Shown: piece after piece, positions 23,996 through 36,416 of the stretch
Position numbering within the stretch: position 1 is the first letter of the stretch
How the letters are laid out: each line of letters starts with the position of its first letter
NCBI GenBank assembly: GCA_947095535.1
Contig: OX352773.1
Span: 233,721,477-233,785,476 of the forward strand
Direction: 5' to 3'
DNA from: Poecilobothrus nobilitatus
Lineage: Eukaryota; Arthropoda; Insecta; Diptera; Dolichopodidae
DNA length: 64,000 nucleotides
Position numbers and translations under genes: made by a program
The notes under the pieces: generated by a model
What the model was told of the DNA's origin: nothing
The model's database searches: none
The model's input: the letters and a program-made list of their open reading frames with translations, nothing else

Positions 23996-24634
23996 TTCTT
24001 ACTATTTTAATGACAAGACTGAATTTACTAGAATTCAAAATTTATCTCTAAAATACCTACCTAAAAAAAGAACCACTGAATTCTCAAATGTCAAAATAAC
24101 GAAATTCTAGGAATAAAAACTCATCTCGTTATCAAAAGACCAGAATGGGAACTTAATTAAAAATATTTATATAAAAACTTTGTTTTTGACTTTTCCTTAT
24201 TAATTTTTTTCTCTTGTTTCTATTTCCTAAAAGATTAAGCGATCACTATCTGTTTTCAAATGACGTTAACAGTTAAGTTGCAATTTTAATCTGTTCTATA
24301 GATATTTTTTATGCTTTTGAATCAAAATAAGTTGCAATTTCTTAACAGGAGCGATATTTTGAAGCACAAGGTTAATTTAATAAAATTGGATAAAATAAAA
24401 AATTGTATTTTTATTAGAAGTAGATAATATTAAAATTTTGAAAAATTCTTAGAACTTATTTTTGTTGTATTGTTTGTTATAATTTTTTCTATAATATTTT
24501 TTATTTGTATTTTTTTTTTTATTATACTTTATTCATGTTATGTTTCTCTTTCTATTTTCTCATATTAACATCAATGCAAAATCCTATAGGTTCATTATTT
24601 TTATGGACCAATAGACGAAAGCACTCAACGAAAT
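23996..24634. other. AT-rich spacer, no feature seen
   Basis: No recognised repeat or gene. Confidence 0.45.
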
Positions 24635-24758
24635 CGACTCACAATTCAATAAAGATGAAGAATATATAGACAGTTCCATATCTTTATTATCATCTTTAAG
24701 GTATCAGAAACGTAAGGAAAAATTTATTATACCCTTACAACTATGTATATTAAGAATA
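24635..24758 (-). mobile_element. Family A 5'-end fragment
   Basis: AATCGACTCACAATTCAATA, TTAAGGTATCAGAAACGTAAGG and AATTTATTATACCCTTACAACTATG follow the conserved 5' terminal ~130 bp of family A. The hairpin's outer arm is degraded (TAAGAATA instead of CGGGTATA), and the GTCC tract and internal units are missing. Confidence 0.6.
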
Positions 24759-25301
24759 CAAAACTAATGAAGGAAAATTACAAAATATTTTGAGAAAATT
24801 ACAAAATACATTGAGAAAATTATAAAAATTTACAACAATAAATTAAAAATTTTTCATAAATAGTTCACAAACTGATGTCTACGCATCATATCCAGCATAT
24901 TGTGAGGCATTAACATCAGAAAATAAGATTTATAGAGAATTACAGGAATAAGAGACCTATACTGTCATAATATGTAGGAAAGAAAACAATTATTAAATAA
25001 AATATATTAAACTACAGATTAAAAAGAAATCGAAACAACATAAGCCGAATGACTTCGGAGTGCAACTCCCAAGATTTTAGAAAGCGGTTGTGTCTTAACA
25101 TTACTGAAAACACATTATAATTACGAAACTAATAAGCCAATGTATCCTAAAATGGAAAAATATAAAAACAACAGCAAAAATTCATGCTCCATTTTGTCCC
25201 TTCCTTGAACAGGTAATGGATAAAACAAAATCTTAGGAATTGTATTTTCCAAGTTAGTAAACTTTGTAGATGGTTATTGTTTTATATTAAGTTATCGGAT
25301 C
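24759..25301. other. Spacer, no feature assigned
   Basis: The stretch around 24870-25210 is less AT-rich than its surroundings, but I could not place it in any repeat family or coding frame. Confidence 0.4.
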
Positions 25302-25390
25302 TTTTTTTTTTTTTAATGCATTTTCCTGCCACATAAATGTGGACAGGAAATTACACAGTTTTTCCTATTCAGGCGTGACTGTAAATGTCT
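25302..25390 (-). mobile_element. SINE-2 3' fragment
   Basis: TGCCACATAAATGTGGACAGGAAATTACACAG(T/C)(T)TTTCCT, preceded by a T run (the A tail on the minus strand), is the 3' part of SINE-2 as seen at 57.0 and 59.8 kb. Sequence beyond GGCGTGACTGTAAATG is lost, so the tRNA head is missing. Confidence 0.7.
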
Positions 25391-26490
25391 TAAATCGGAT
25401 ATTTTAAATATATATATATAGTTTTTTAGGGTTAAGTAAATTTTGTATTAAATAAAATTCACAAAATTTTCAACTTATCACAACAAACAAACAACGCAGA
25501 ACACATAGAAAAGCTTTTAAACTTCGGCAAAGATGAAAACAACAGTTTTATCAATATAAATAATTCAGGTAAAGTATAAAATAAACAAAAAACTTAAGGA
25601 AAATACCTACTTAATAAATATTTTATATCTCTAAAATAAAACGTAATAAAAAAAAAAACACATATTATTAATTTCATTTTAATTTAATATAAAGAAAAAC
25701 GTTTGAAAAATGAAATTTTCTTCATATCAGTTTTTTTTTACAGAAATTTGTAAAACAAAATTTCGGAGGAAAACGGAAAAATAAACAATGAAAACAAAAA
25801 AAAATACTAATAAAATTAAATTATATGTACTTTTTTAAGCAATTTAAAGAAAATAAAATTTACGCAAACTTTAATGATAATTGTTTAACATTTTAATTTA
25901 ATCTTTCTTTGTGTATTCTTAAAACTTTAGTCTATCAGTTAGAATTGTTCGTGAAACTTCTTCAAAAATATAATAACAGGTGAAAGATAAAAAACCAAGT
26001 TTTATTAAATAAGTAAATAAACCAAAAAAAGAAAAAAAAAATTTAAAAGTGAATATTATTTTTTTTACTTTCCGGTTTTTTTTAGTTTTCCATATCAGAT
26101 ACTATTATAATTGCTGTCTACTTTTGACTATAAAAGAAAATTAGTTTACAAAACACTGTGTTCTTTTTCTCACAGTCATTAACGTCATTAAGCTACTTTT
26201 ATTTTCTTTATTATTTTATACTCTCTATTTTGTTTTGTTTTTGTTTTTTTTTTTTTGTTTTACTTTCTTTTAATAATTTACTTTAAGGAATATGACAGTT
26301 AAAAGCTTATTAGAAAACTAAGTAGCTATTCTTTAAGAATGAAAAGAAATGAACAAAAAAATAACGATTGAAGTAGGAAATAGTTTTTATATTTTTCTTT
26401 TTTGTATTATATAACATAATATTAAAATAGAAAAAGATCTAAAAATGATAATTAAAAGAAAATAAAATCAAATAAAACAAAAAAAAATGA
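25391..26490. other. AT-rich spacer, no feature seen
   Basis: No recognised repeat, RNA gene or coding frame. A short (TA)n tract lies near 25411. Confidence 0.5.
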
Positions 26491-27715
26491 AGGCAAAATA
26501 TAAACCAACGGTTTTTAAACACGCACATTTCCAAAAGGCAATACAAACTGTTTAGAATTGTGACTTGCACCAAAATTTTAAAATTTCATATAATAAGAAA
26601 AAATGTGAAAATAGGACATTTTTGAAATTTAAGGAGCTGTAAGTCCGGGACCCTATATAACTAAGAAAAACCGTTAACGAACATAAAAGTATATTATTGA
26701 AGCTTTAATTTTTATATCTTGCCGAAGAAAATTTGTACAGATCCAAGTTACAGGAGTCTAACAATAGCTAATTTTAAATTTTTGAGCTGTAATAGCTTCT
26801 AAATAGATTGCGATACCAAAAATGTTCTGAGACAACTTAAACTAATTCTAAAAGTTCTTTCTTGTCTCAAAATTTCAAGTTCCTATCTAAAAGTGTGCCG
26901 GAGTTATGAAAAAATAAATATCATGCAAAATTTGTTTTTCACATAACGGTAAATTTAAATATAGTACATTACAAAATATTGCATAATTTTTATATTGTTT
27001 TATTGATATAAGAAAATTTCCGATCTTCTAGCGTTTTTAGATTGTAAAGCTACCACTCAGAGCCTCAGATACATACATTTAAAAATAGGGCTATTTTACA
27101 ATTTTGGGGATCTGTAGCTCTGGAGCCCTATACAATTAAAAGAAACCATTAACACACGTAAAAATATATTACAGGAGAAAATAGTAAATTTTCAATTTTT
27201 GAGCCCTAATAGCTAATAAATAAGGGGTGGTCCAAAAAATGTTTCTGAGGAAAGTTATACTAATTCTAAAAGTTCTTTCTTACTTCAAAATTTCAAGTCC
27301 CTATTTAAAAGTGTTTCGGAGTTATGAAGGTAGAAAAATCATGTAAAATTTTTACATAACAGTAAATTTAAATACTAAATTATAAAAAACTGTATAATTT
27401 TTATATTGATTAATAAAGGTAAAAAAAATGCTGTCGAATGGTGTTTTCAGATTGAAAAAATATTAAACAACATGTGATACATATATGCATTTAAAAATAT
27501 GACTTTTTCAAAGTTTAGTGGGCTGCAGCTCCGTAATGCGTAGTAATTCTTAAATGTTCTTCTACAACATTAATTTTTTATAGGACCTATCCATGATTAA
27601 ACATTTTTTTCTCTATCGGTGTAGAAGTTTTGTAAACACACAGATAGACGAATAGATGGACAGAATGAAACTAAAAGCACCTTTTTCAATTTTTTTTTGG
27701 AAATGTGCTAAAAAG
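26491..27715 (-). mobile_element. Family B repeat, longest copy, with internal duplication
   Basis: Starts AGGCAAAATATAAACCAACGG with CGCACATTTCCAAAAGG, and ends TTTTTTTTTGGAAATGTGCTAAAAAG. The inverted pair GCACATTTCCAAAA / TTTTGGAAATGTGC is therefore near both ends. A degenerate GAYGGACAG microsatellite (GATAGACGAATAGATGGACAG) is just inside the right end. A segment of about 418 bp is duplicated in tandem: TTCTAAAAGTTCTTTCTT occurs near 26847 and again near 27265, each followed by 'CTCAAAATTTCAAGT' and 'CGGAGTTATGA'. About 1.2 kb, no coding capacity. Confidence 0.7.
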
Positions 27716-28024
27716 TTTACATTTTTCTGTTCTGTTTTCAATTAAAGAAAAGAAATATTCAAGTAAATTTTTACAAAACCAAAAAAAAAAAATTAAATTA
27801 TATTTTTTCAAGCTTATTAATAAGAATCTTAACAGATTAAATTTATATGGTAATTATTTTAATATCCCTAGAAAAATTATTGTATTATGTATATAACTTT
27901 CTTATTTTTAATATGAGTAATAATATCTGATATAGAAATAAATAATTAATTATTCAACTTGTTTTTTAAGCTTTATCTAGATGTCCTTAAAATTTAGTGT
28001 TTTAAATCAAATTCATCTGAAGAT
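27716..28024. other. AT-rich spacer, no feature seen
   Basis: Includes a 62-codon lysine/leucine-rich frame of no recognisable type, which I treat as chance. Confidence 0.4.
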
Positions 28025-28200
28025 CGAAAAGGTCAACCACTATATTTTGTTTCGGTTCGTTAAACCATAAAACTACTTTTACGTTTTTTTGTTGATTAAA
28101 CAATATGACAGATTAACTTCAAATTTTTTATAATCTATGCAAAAAAAAAAAACATAGTTGACTGTTCATTAACCCGTTGCGGCACAGAAGCTTGTTAAAA
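28025..28200 (+). mobile_element. Relic of the Helitron family found at 51.6 kb
   Basis: Two landmarks of the Helitron's internal 145-bp unit, TTTCGGTTCGTTAAACC and TTCATTAACCCGTTGCGGCAC, lie about 120 bp apart. Between them are TTTTTTTGTTGATTAAAC and GATTAACTTCAAATTTTT, which match the unit's middle. Neither Helitron terminus is nearby. Confidence 0.55.
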
Positions 28201-29122
28201 CAAAAAGTTTGACTGCTCTAGATTAAAAACATGTTGTCCATTTCACCTCTATTGACTACAATGAATACAATTTTTTTTGTTATATGAAAAGCATTTTATT
28301 AAAACAGACGTATTAGAGAGCTTTATATTTTTTTATTTTATAGAAGTTAGCAATACCAATACCTTAGTACATAATATTGAAAACTTAACCCTAAAAGATA
28401 TTAACTAGATTATGTTAAACTACTGTTTTCCAGATTTCAAAAATTTCTTATCTGATAATCTGAATATCTTAAATTGATATGTTATTATTTGAACACATTT
28501 TTAACTAAATATATGTATAACTTTTCTTAATTTTAACTTTAAAAAATTCAGTATCTATTAGCAGCAAATTAAATATAATATCGTATAAAATAACTTTTAA
28601 ATTATATTGTAAGTGTTGTCTTAATATGAACTATACTATGTACTCTATAAAATATAAATAAAATTAAAGTATAGTTTATTTTTACTTCTTCTACTTAAAA
28701 ACTTACTTCGATTTTCTTTCTACTACAATTTTTTGAACTTGACAGAAATAAATTAAATTTTCGTATTTAAAAGCTTCTAAATATGGAAAAGAGTAAATAC
28801 AAGGCGTATCATCTATGATTGACAAAGAGAAAATGATGGACAATGTCCTGGTTTTCTTCCTTCTATATTATCTGTTGTAAGGAATATCTATTCTGGATAT
28901 ATGGATTCCAATTCGACAGTGGCCCGTAATTATGGCAACGACTCTAGTATGGTTTAAACGCAAGTAGGTTAGAAGTTCTTTTATACTTTTTTTTGTTTAA
29001 ACTGGAAAGAAAACATAAATAGAAGTTAAAAAAGTTAAAATCACACTTAAATGTACGGGTAGTATTTCGAATTATTAGTAATTAATAAATTTTATAATTA
29101 ATTAGTTAATTATTGCATTCAT
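28201..29122. other. Spacer with an unassigned, less AT-rich island
   Basis: About 28800-28985 is more balanced in composition than its surroundings and may be an old element or exon relic. In all frames I see stops within 20-40 codons and no recognisable domain. Confidence 0.4.
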
Positions 29123-29546
29123 TATACTCGTATGAACTATGTTCAAGGATATTTGCCATTACGTTTGGGACACCTTAAAAGTGTCGAGTTAGATATAGTG
29201 TCAAAGGTATGGACCGGCTCAGAATAGAATTTCGACCCGATTAAGCCATTTACGTCCGTCCGCCCGACCGTCTAAAGCTAAGAGTCTAAAATGTTATAAA
29301 TGATCATTAAGTTTTATGGCAACAACTTCTGTAAAATTTGGTTGTGTTTGTGCAATAGATTCAGATAGCTATCTGTCCACAATTCACACAATTCACAATT
29401 TATATAAATATATCTCTGTAGTTAACGTCGGTACTAAAACATATGAAAGTTTTTAAAAAATGGTCAAGTTTTGTAGAAACAGGGTATTTTACGTGCATAC
29501 GGGTATCGCAGAGTTGACACAGTCTACTCTACTGCACTCTTCCTCG
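29123..29546 (+). mobile_element. DINE-like element, family A, short but with both ends
   Basis: 5' hairpin TATACTCGTATGAAC / GTTCAAGGATA, then TTTGCCATTACGTTTGGGACACC, GTCGAGTTAGATATAGTG, GCTCAGAATAGAATTTCGACC and the GTCC microsatellite (GTCCGTCCGCCCGACCG). After a shortened middle comes the 3' end with ATACGGGTATCGCAGAGTTGACACAG and TACTGCACTCTTCCTCG. At 424 bp it is close to a minimal element: both termini without the amplified units. Confidence 0.85.
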
Positions 29547-29661
29547 TTTTATTTAAGAATTCAAATATCGGAAGTAAAACCGAATAAGATAATTTTTTTT
29601 TCATCAGTTAGACTTCAACCAACTTTATACAGATAGTTTTTTCACTTATATATATTGTTTG

Positions 29662-29880
29662 TTTTTTGTATTAATTTCTTCCCCTAAAATATATATGTGA
29701 CAAGGAAATTACACCCATTCTTTACTAGGGATCACTGTAAAATCGTGAGCCATTTCTGTCCAGGTGTCACTGTAAAATAGTAAGGGGGAATTATTCTTAC
29801 GACGTGTGTGGGATTTCAATCCATACTCCCTCAGTTTTTGAAGCCACCAGGCCCGACGCTGTACCACCGAGGGTCCTTAC
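29662..29880 (-). mobile_element. tRNA-derived SINE-2, diverged copy
   Basis: Read on the minus strand, it starts AAGGACCCTCGGTGGTACAG (A box region) and has a B box, GGATTGAAATCCC, at 29810-29822, then CACACACGTCGTAAGAATAATTCCCCCTTAC. The 3' part, with GTGTAATTTCC, ends in an A-rich tail (T-rich on the plus strand at 29662-29690). The block 'TTTTACAGTGA' occurs twice, suggesting a small internal duplication. Confidence 0.7.
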
Positions 29881-30718
29881 ATATATTTTAATCCACTTTA
29901 TGCTAATTTTATCCACTTCCAAAAATTTGATTTGCCTCAAAAATAAATATGTGTGTTGTACCCAGAACTATCTTCTAAAATAAATATAATATTATAATCT
30001 TCAACTAAGGATATTTTCCAAAAAAACAAACATCTCATTATATGCAAAAAAATTCTTGTTTATAGTTATTATATAAAATTATATTAGGTCAGTCTGACAA
30101 CTTTTAAAAATTACTCAACTAATAAAAAATAAAAAAGATACTTGAAAAAAAATTTATAATATGCAAAAAGTATGATTACAAAATGCAGTTTTTCTTCAAA
30201 TTACAAAAAAAAAAAAAATATCATAAAATAAGTTATTATAACAATTCTTTAATTTTTAAAGTATGCATATAAACATTAAAGTAAAAATATTAATTAAAAT
30301 AAAATATTTTGAAGAAAAAAAAAACACCAAACATCCCCCACAGTAAAAGAAGAAAAGTTTATTAAATTTTTCGACGTCTAGGTATATAAAATAAAATAAA
30401 ACAAATACTTTTGATCTATTAAAGAAATAAAACCACAAAACCATAATATTATATTATATACTGTATTACAATATGTATGTACAACAGATTTTAAATGGAA
30501 ATGTATAAATTAAAGAGGTTTTTGGAAATATTCACAAGACCAAAAATTTTCGTAAAAAAAAAAATTTGTAATTCATCTTCAAAGTTTATGAAAATAAAAT
30601 ATTTGTTTAATTAAGTGAATTTAAAAATAACGGAATACATGTTTAAAATAATTGTTAAAATTAAAATTTTTTTTAAAGTGCCTTAACCATAACCACAATA
30701 TATAATATATAAGTTATT
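29881..30718. other. AT-rich spacer, no feature seen
   Basis: A/T-run-rich DNA. No recognised element. Confidence 0.45.
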
Positions 30719-31289
30719 AACTCGAGAACTGTGGGTAGAACAAATGAAAAATTCGGGCTTAGACAATCTATGGAACTTCTGGTAAACTATAATCGAAAAA
30801 TATTTGGAAAAAATATAAGATCCAGCAAAAATAAACTGAGAATTGTAAGAGGATTATTTTCGTTAACTGTCGTTAACAGGATTCCTGTCGGACAACTACC
30901 AGGTAAAGGGGCACTTAATGAAAAATATAATAGCGTATAACGGTACCTACAGATTCTGTCAAAAAGAAGCAAAAAATTTAATACATATACTCAAAAACTA
31001 CGGGACTTTACTTTAAGCAAGATATGCGTATCTAAGTATATGCGACGAAGCTGAACTGCGAACTGCAATAAACTCTCTACATATCTTTATTAGGCAGTAC
31101 AGCTGACAGAAATATTATAAGTAGAGGAAAACCCCATAACAGTAACAAGAAGCACAATAGGTCTACATTCTATAAAAAATAGATCTTTACATCTAGAAAA
31201 CCCATAGAAGCACAATAAATCTACATTAAGATATCGCAATGTTACTTATACTCGCCTTAAACCATAATCTAATCTAATCTAATCTAATA
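30719..31289 (+). pseudogene. 5'-truncated LINE remnant: C-terminal region plus 3' UTR and (AATCT)n tail
   Basis: The frame at 30731-30940 encodes LRQSMELLVNYNRKIFGKNI and RIVRGLFSLTVVNRIPVGQL. After a frameshift near 30935 it continues YNGTYRFCQKEAKNLIHIL. This order (helical segment, 'LTG-H' equivalent, then CRFCxxEExxxHIL) is typical of the C-terminal end of R1/I/LOA-type non-LTR retrotransposons, where the cysteine/histidine motif ends the ORF2 product. The first Cys is replaced (YRFC), and the frame is broken, so it is inactive. Downstream are ~250 bp of 3' UTR and a tail of four AATCT units at 31264-31288; such short-repeat tails replace poly(A) in several of these clades. The clade assignment is tentative. 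Confidence 0.65.
31264..31288 (+). repeat. (AATCT)n 3' tail of the LINE remnant
   Basis: Four near-perfect AATCT units directly after the LINE 3' UTR, probably made during target-primed reverse transcription. Confidence 0.75.
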
Positions 31290-34200
31290 GGTGTTAACTA
31301 TTAAAACACAATATCCGAAAGTTCTAACACAGTTCAAAATATAATTTGTAAATATTATATGAGAGTAAACATTTTTGCATCAAAGTTTACATTCTAATAA
31401 ATTCCAAAACTTTTTAATAAAAAACGGAATACTCCCCATTTAGTATAATTTTTAAGTTAAAAGATTTTTCTATTTTAATATCCATGATCAGTAATTTAAT
31501 AATTACATAATATTATAATGGATAGATTATACTATAATTATTGACAGTTAGCTCAACCGTCATTTAAAATTCTAAGAAATTCTATAAAATATTGAAAATA
31601 AACGATACACCCAAAAAATACTGAATAACCTTTAAAATTTATTTTAAAGATTATATTCCTTAATTACTTAAAAACAAAAAACTTTGGACAATATTTTTTT
31701 TTTTGTTTTTTTTCTTTGTTTGGAAAAACCAATATTTATGAAAGACCATATTTATATGGTATTTTTGTTAAGCTTATTATTTATATCAAATCAAAAATTT
31801 AGAGACAATGAAATTTTTTGATTAGAAAGAAAAGGAAAATATCAAAAAAAAAAAAATCTTTAATATAAAAAACAAAAAGGAGAAGCTCCTGCTTCGAGTA
31901 GATCCTTGAACTGTCGGTTTAGAGAAAAAAAATTTACAAAAAAAAAAAAAAAATAAAATTTGCATCAAACCACTTATACAAGTAATTTTACAAAAATATA
32001 AATTGAAAATTTTCAAATGCACAGATACAAGAACAAGGCCGTGATACTTTATGTTCGTTTTTTAAATTTTTCCAGCAAAAAAAAAAAAAAACAAAAGAAA
32101 AATTCTGCTGTAACAAATTTTTTACACAAGTTTTCCCTTTTTTTTTTTTTGCAAAATTATCAAAATTACAAATACGTTAAAAATGATGGTAATGGAATAT
32201 AACAGTCTGAAAACTTTATTACGAATATCATTTCAATTTGAAAAAACAAAAATTTTCGTTTTTTTCTTAGAAGAAATTTGTCTTTCGATTTTATTTTGGT
32301 GTCTGTCTTTGAGATTTTTCCTAGAAAATTTTCAATAAAAAAGAAAAATTGTTAAGGAAAAAATGTAAAAGGAAACTGATTATTATTTGACCTATAGTAT
32401 AATTGCGACGTTACTTAAAAATAGAGTATGCAGATCTTTCACAAAGATTTATGCTACTCTTTTGGAATTACTTGTTTAGTAATTCAACTATCGAATAAAT
32501 GAGTATAATAATAGAAAATGACATTTGTAAACTTGAATGACTTGAATTATTAATAAAGTAAAATATAATTTTTAGTTAATATATAATTAATGTAGGGTGG
32601 GAACTTAATCAATATCAAACTTCTTCCTTAAGGCTTTAATATTGACAACAATATTTGTATTAAACTATTTCGATCGAGTTGGTTTATAGAGGAAAAGACG
32701 AAAATTTCGTAAAAGCTTTCAAAAATTGACTGGATGAAATTACGTATAAATTGAACTATTGTAATAGATTAACTGTGTCGTCACTGATTTAGAGAACTGA
32801 GCTTTAACCAGGAACAACAGTTTTATTATAAAATCCTTTGATTAAAACGTTCATTATAAGAATAACTGCAAAAGAAAAAACCATTTTCTATACGCTGACG
32901 TACAAGCACAGATTTCCGAATAAAAACAAAATATAATTTGCGGTTTCGAAGTAGCAAACCAACAGTTTTTTGGCTTTATTTATTAGATAAGATATTAAAA
33001 ACTTATAATTGAAACAAATTATTGATATTTTTTGAAACAAAAAGTAAATTATTACAATTTGTATAGGCAGCATTGAGAGCAAAACTAAAAAACTTTGATT
33101 AACATTGCATATTTCTAGGATATATCAATAAAATAATAATTAAGCGCAAATTTCATTAGTCTACTAAATATTGGGAAAAAAAAATCATAAGTTTCTAGCA
33201 TGTACCAATTATAATATCAAAACCGATTTTTCATCCATTTCTTTTTTTTTTTTTGTTAGCAAAAACTTACTAAAAAAATAACTTAAATTATTTCAAGAAC
33301 TTAACATATATTGTGTTACAATAAACTTATTTACATTAAAAAAAAAAAAAAACTTGTAATATAGTCAATTTGTTAAACGAACTTTTTTTCTCTACGCTCG
33401 AGCGTTCATTTACAAACAAAAAAAAAAAATAAATAAAAAAAAAATAAAAATTACCATTAAAATCGTGGGTTAATACTCTGTTTTTCTTTCTTAAAAAAAA
33501 TTTTTTTTTGTTACTTTTTACTTTAAAAAACTTTTTTTTTTGTTCAAAAAAATTTAGCATTATTTCGCTGTTTTTAGCACTTTTTTCATATTTATTTTTT
33601 CTTTTGTGAAAACTTTTCTTTTATTATATTATATTAACGAAAAAACAAAAAATAAAATAAGAAATAAACTGAAATTTAAACAAAAAACAATGCCTTTAAA
33701 AAAATTACAAAAAAAAACAACCAAAAAACAAAAAAAAAAATTAAAAATTTTTGTACTTAATGTGCGGATTTCAAGTGATATTTAAAGAAATGGTTATAAT
33801 ATGAGTAACAAAAAAATAACAAAACAAAAAAAGAAATTCAATTGCAATGTTGACGTTTAAATTAAAACTCTTTTGTTAATTTGATGGAAATTAATCTGCA
33901 AAACTTTTTAAAATTATATTTTTCTTATTTTTATTTTTTTAATATAGATAAAAACAAAAAAAAATATGTTATGGAAATGTGAACAAGAACTTAAAACATG
34001 CTAAAAATTAAATTGAATGTTTAAGGTGGGGGTTTTATATTTAACCTCAATTAAATTAAAGTTGTTCACAAAAACAAAAAAAAAAAATTACTTTTACTAT
34101 TAGGTATACTAACATAACTTTATCGAAATTTTTTTTTTTGTTAGTTATTAATGTTCAATGAATTCAAATTGAAGAAATTTCAATGTTATACGACATACAG

Positions 34201-34363
34201 ATGATGATTTGGTATAAAATTTATGTTTGTTAAATTGCATAAATTATCATATCGTTTGACAAAACCCGAAAAATAAATGTGGAAAATTCCACATTTTAAA
34301 AATTTTACTTAATTGATTGAAAACACTCAAAATATTTTGTTTAACGATTAAAAACGATTACTT
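31290..34363. other. AT-rich sequence, no feature assigned
   Basis: Long A and T runs make many poly-Phe and poly-Lys frames. A 45-bp GC-richer island at about 31880-31925 and an unassigned stretch at 32380-33080 stand out slightly, but I can name neither. Confidence 0.45.
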
Positions 34364-34372
34364 TGATTTTGT

Positions 34373-35559
34373 GGCGGGGGGAAATAAAGCCTAGAGCAAT
34401 AAGATCTAATAGGCCTTATTTCACATTTGAGTTAAGAAATAAGGCCTAATTCGTAAAATTTTTCGGTAGATCTTATTTCTCATTTCAAAGAGAAATGAGA
34501 AATAAGATCTACCTCTATAGCCCTTACTACACTTTAGAAATATTATATTATTATTTTATTATTCCAATTACAAATTTGAAGCTGACTGTAAAATCTGAAT
34601 ATTTTTAACAGGTTTCAAACAATTTTCTATATTCTGGTCAGTCCTGTCTTTCGAGCCACTATCTCCGCGCCTTCCCTTTCGAGCCACTCTTCGCCTCTCT
34701 CTTAGCCAATCCCTTCACAACTTTTTTCACACTTCCCTTGAAGGAATTGGAACTGCTATCTCTGCTACCACGCCTGTGCACAACAACGGGAACGAGGGCG
34801 CGGGCGAACCGGCGCGGGGATAGCAGCTCTTATTCCTTCAAAACAATTTTTTTTTGTTTTTCATAAAAATGTCTAAATTTTCACAAAATTTATTATTATA
34901 TTTCAGAAAAAACAGTCAAAATTTAATACTTTTGTATGGAAAGCTGAAAAATTATTTTTTTCCCCCATGATTTCAAAACTTCTTTGTAATTAAGAGAGAT
35001 TTTAGGGTTGGCTTCAAAATCAGAGTTAAATCAGCTTTTTCCAAATTATTTATAAAAATTCTAAAAAAGCTGTAATCCTGATTTTGTAACCAACTATAAA
35101 ATCCCTTCTGTTTTAGAGTCCCGCATACTTACGTATATTCATATTTCCGAAAAAGATACAATCCAGATTTTTTAACCAACTCTAATAACTGAACTAAGTT
35201 CGACAAAATTATTACATTAAAAAGTGAAATAAGTTTGAATGTTAAATTTAAACGAAATTTTTTAATTTTTAACTTGTTGAACTTATTTCATTATGAAGAA
35301 ACACTGACTAGTGACGCACTTACACAGTGAAATGTGCCAAAAAAAACAGAAAACATTTTATTACTTAAATAAGCTGAAATATATGAGAATTAAATTATGT
35401 AAATTATGTAAAAATATTAAAAAATGTTATTATTGGAATAATAAATTACAATTAGGCTTTAATTCCATTATTTTAAAAAAATAATTAGGCTTTATTTCAC
35501 TTTGGAATGAGAAATAAGGCCTATTAGGCTTTATTGCTCTAGGCTTTATTTCCCACGCC
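34373..35559. mobile_element. 1.19-kb terminal-inverted-repeat element (MITE-like) with 9-bp target duplication
   Basis: The left end GGCGGGGGGAAATAAAGCCT and the reverse complement of the right end, GGCGTGGGAAATAAAGCCT, match for about 60 bp, through AGAGCAATAA, CTAATAGGCCTTATTTC and CATT. TGATTTTGT occurs at both flanks (34364-34372 and 35560-35568), a clean 9-bp target duplication. The interior has no transposase frame. It contains a GC-rich block (34640-34850) with two TTTCGAGCCACT copies and an imperfect palindrome (TTGAAGGAATTGGAACTGC / GCAGCTCTTATTCCTTCAA). A 9-bp duplication with G-rich ends fits Mutator-like or Merlin-like elements; I cannot decide which. The segment AATCCTGATTTTGTAACCAA near 35072 recurs in the smaller element at 36.1 kb. 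Confidence 0.8.
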
Positions 35560-35568
35560 TGATTTTGT

Positions 35569-36098
35569 CTTAACAATAAAATTTTTATGATAAAAATATT
35601 TTTGTTATTGTCATTGAATTTTTCTTATAGCCACTTTTTTATGCTACATAAAAAATTTATTTATTTTCATTGATTTTTCCTTAACTGAGGCTTATCCTGG
35701 GGTTTATATTCGATAGTAACTAGCAAGCTAGTTGACCAAATTTTGAATATGTAGATAAAAAAATCTTCATATATTAATTGCCATTTTATTATCTTCAAAA
35801 TAACCAAGATAGTATAAAAGATAGAACAGTGAAGAAGAAAATACTCCGACCATAAATGTTTCATTATTTTTTTTTTCGTATTTTATCTTTTTATCTTGAT
35901 TGTGCAATGAAAAAATTATTGTAAATTTGTAAAATTTAGTAAAAGCACTATTTTTATTATAGCAAAAAATGGAGAAAATCATAATAGTGAAGATAGTAGG
36001 TAAGATAGTAAATCAGACACCAGCTCAACTATCCTCTTATAAATACTAATAAAAGTCAAATACTATGATAAACTAGAATTCTAATTAAAATCTTATGT
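35569..36098. other. AT-rich spacer between two related elements
   Basis: Carries two overlapping short minus-strand frames (65 and 71 codons) without recognisable content, which I treat as chance. Confidence 0.4.
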
Positions 36099-36107
36099 AA
36101 ACAGGCG

Positions 36108-36416
36108 GGGGGGTGTACTACGAAAGCCGGTTTATCATAAACCGGTTTTGTGAAAATGCTGTATTTTAAAATCCTGTTTTTTAAAATCCTATTCTTTAAA
36201 ATCGTCGTTTTTTGAACTTCGTTTCTTAAAATCTAGTTTTTTTTAAATGCTGTTTTTTTTAAATTCTAGAAAAAGCATATAATCCTGATTTCGACCCCAA
36301 TTCTAAAATCCTCTCCAAATTCAGAATATCGCATATACATACATATATAATAACTTAAATAAAAACAGGTTTTTGACAAAATGCGATTGTGTTAAACCGG
36401 CCTTTGATACTTTCCC
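36108..36416. mobile_element. 309-bp MITE, related to the element at 34.4 kb
   Basis: The left end GGGGGGTGTACTACGAAAGCC and the reverse complement of the right end, GGGAAAGTATCAAAGGCC, both run into GGTTTA, an imperfect ~25-bp terminal inverted repeat. The flanks AAACAGGCG (36099-36107) and AAACAGTGG (36417-36425) look like a 9-bp target duplication with two substitutions. The interior repeats 'TTTAAAATC' about five times. Its right half (AATCCTGATTTCGACCCCAATTCTAAAATCC...) aligns with 35072-35140 of the larger element, so the two share a source or exchanged sequence. Confidence 0.65.

Noticed and set aside
33336..33560. Poly-Phe/Lys minus frame of 74 codons
   Set aside because: Entirely homopolymer A/T runs.
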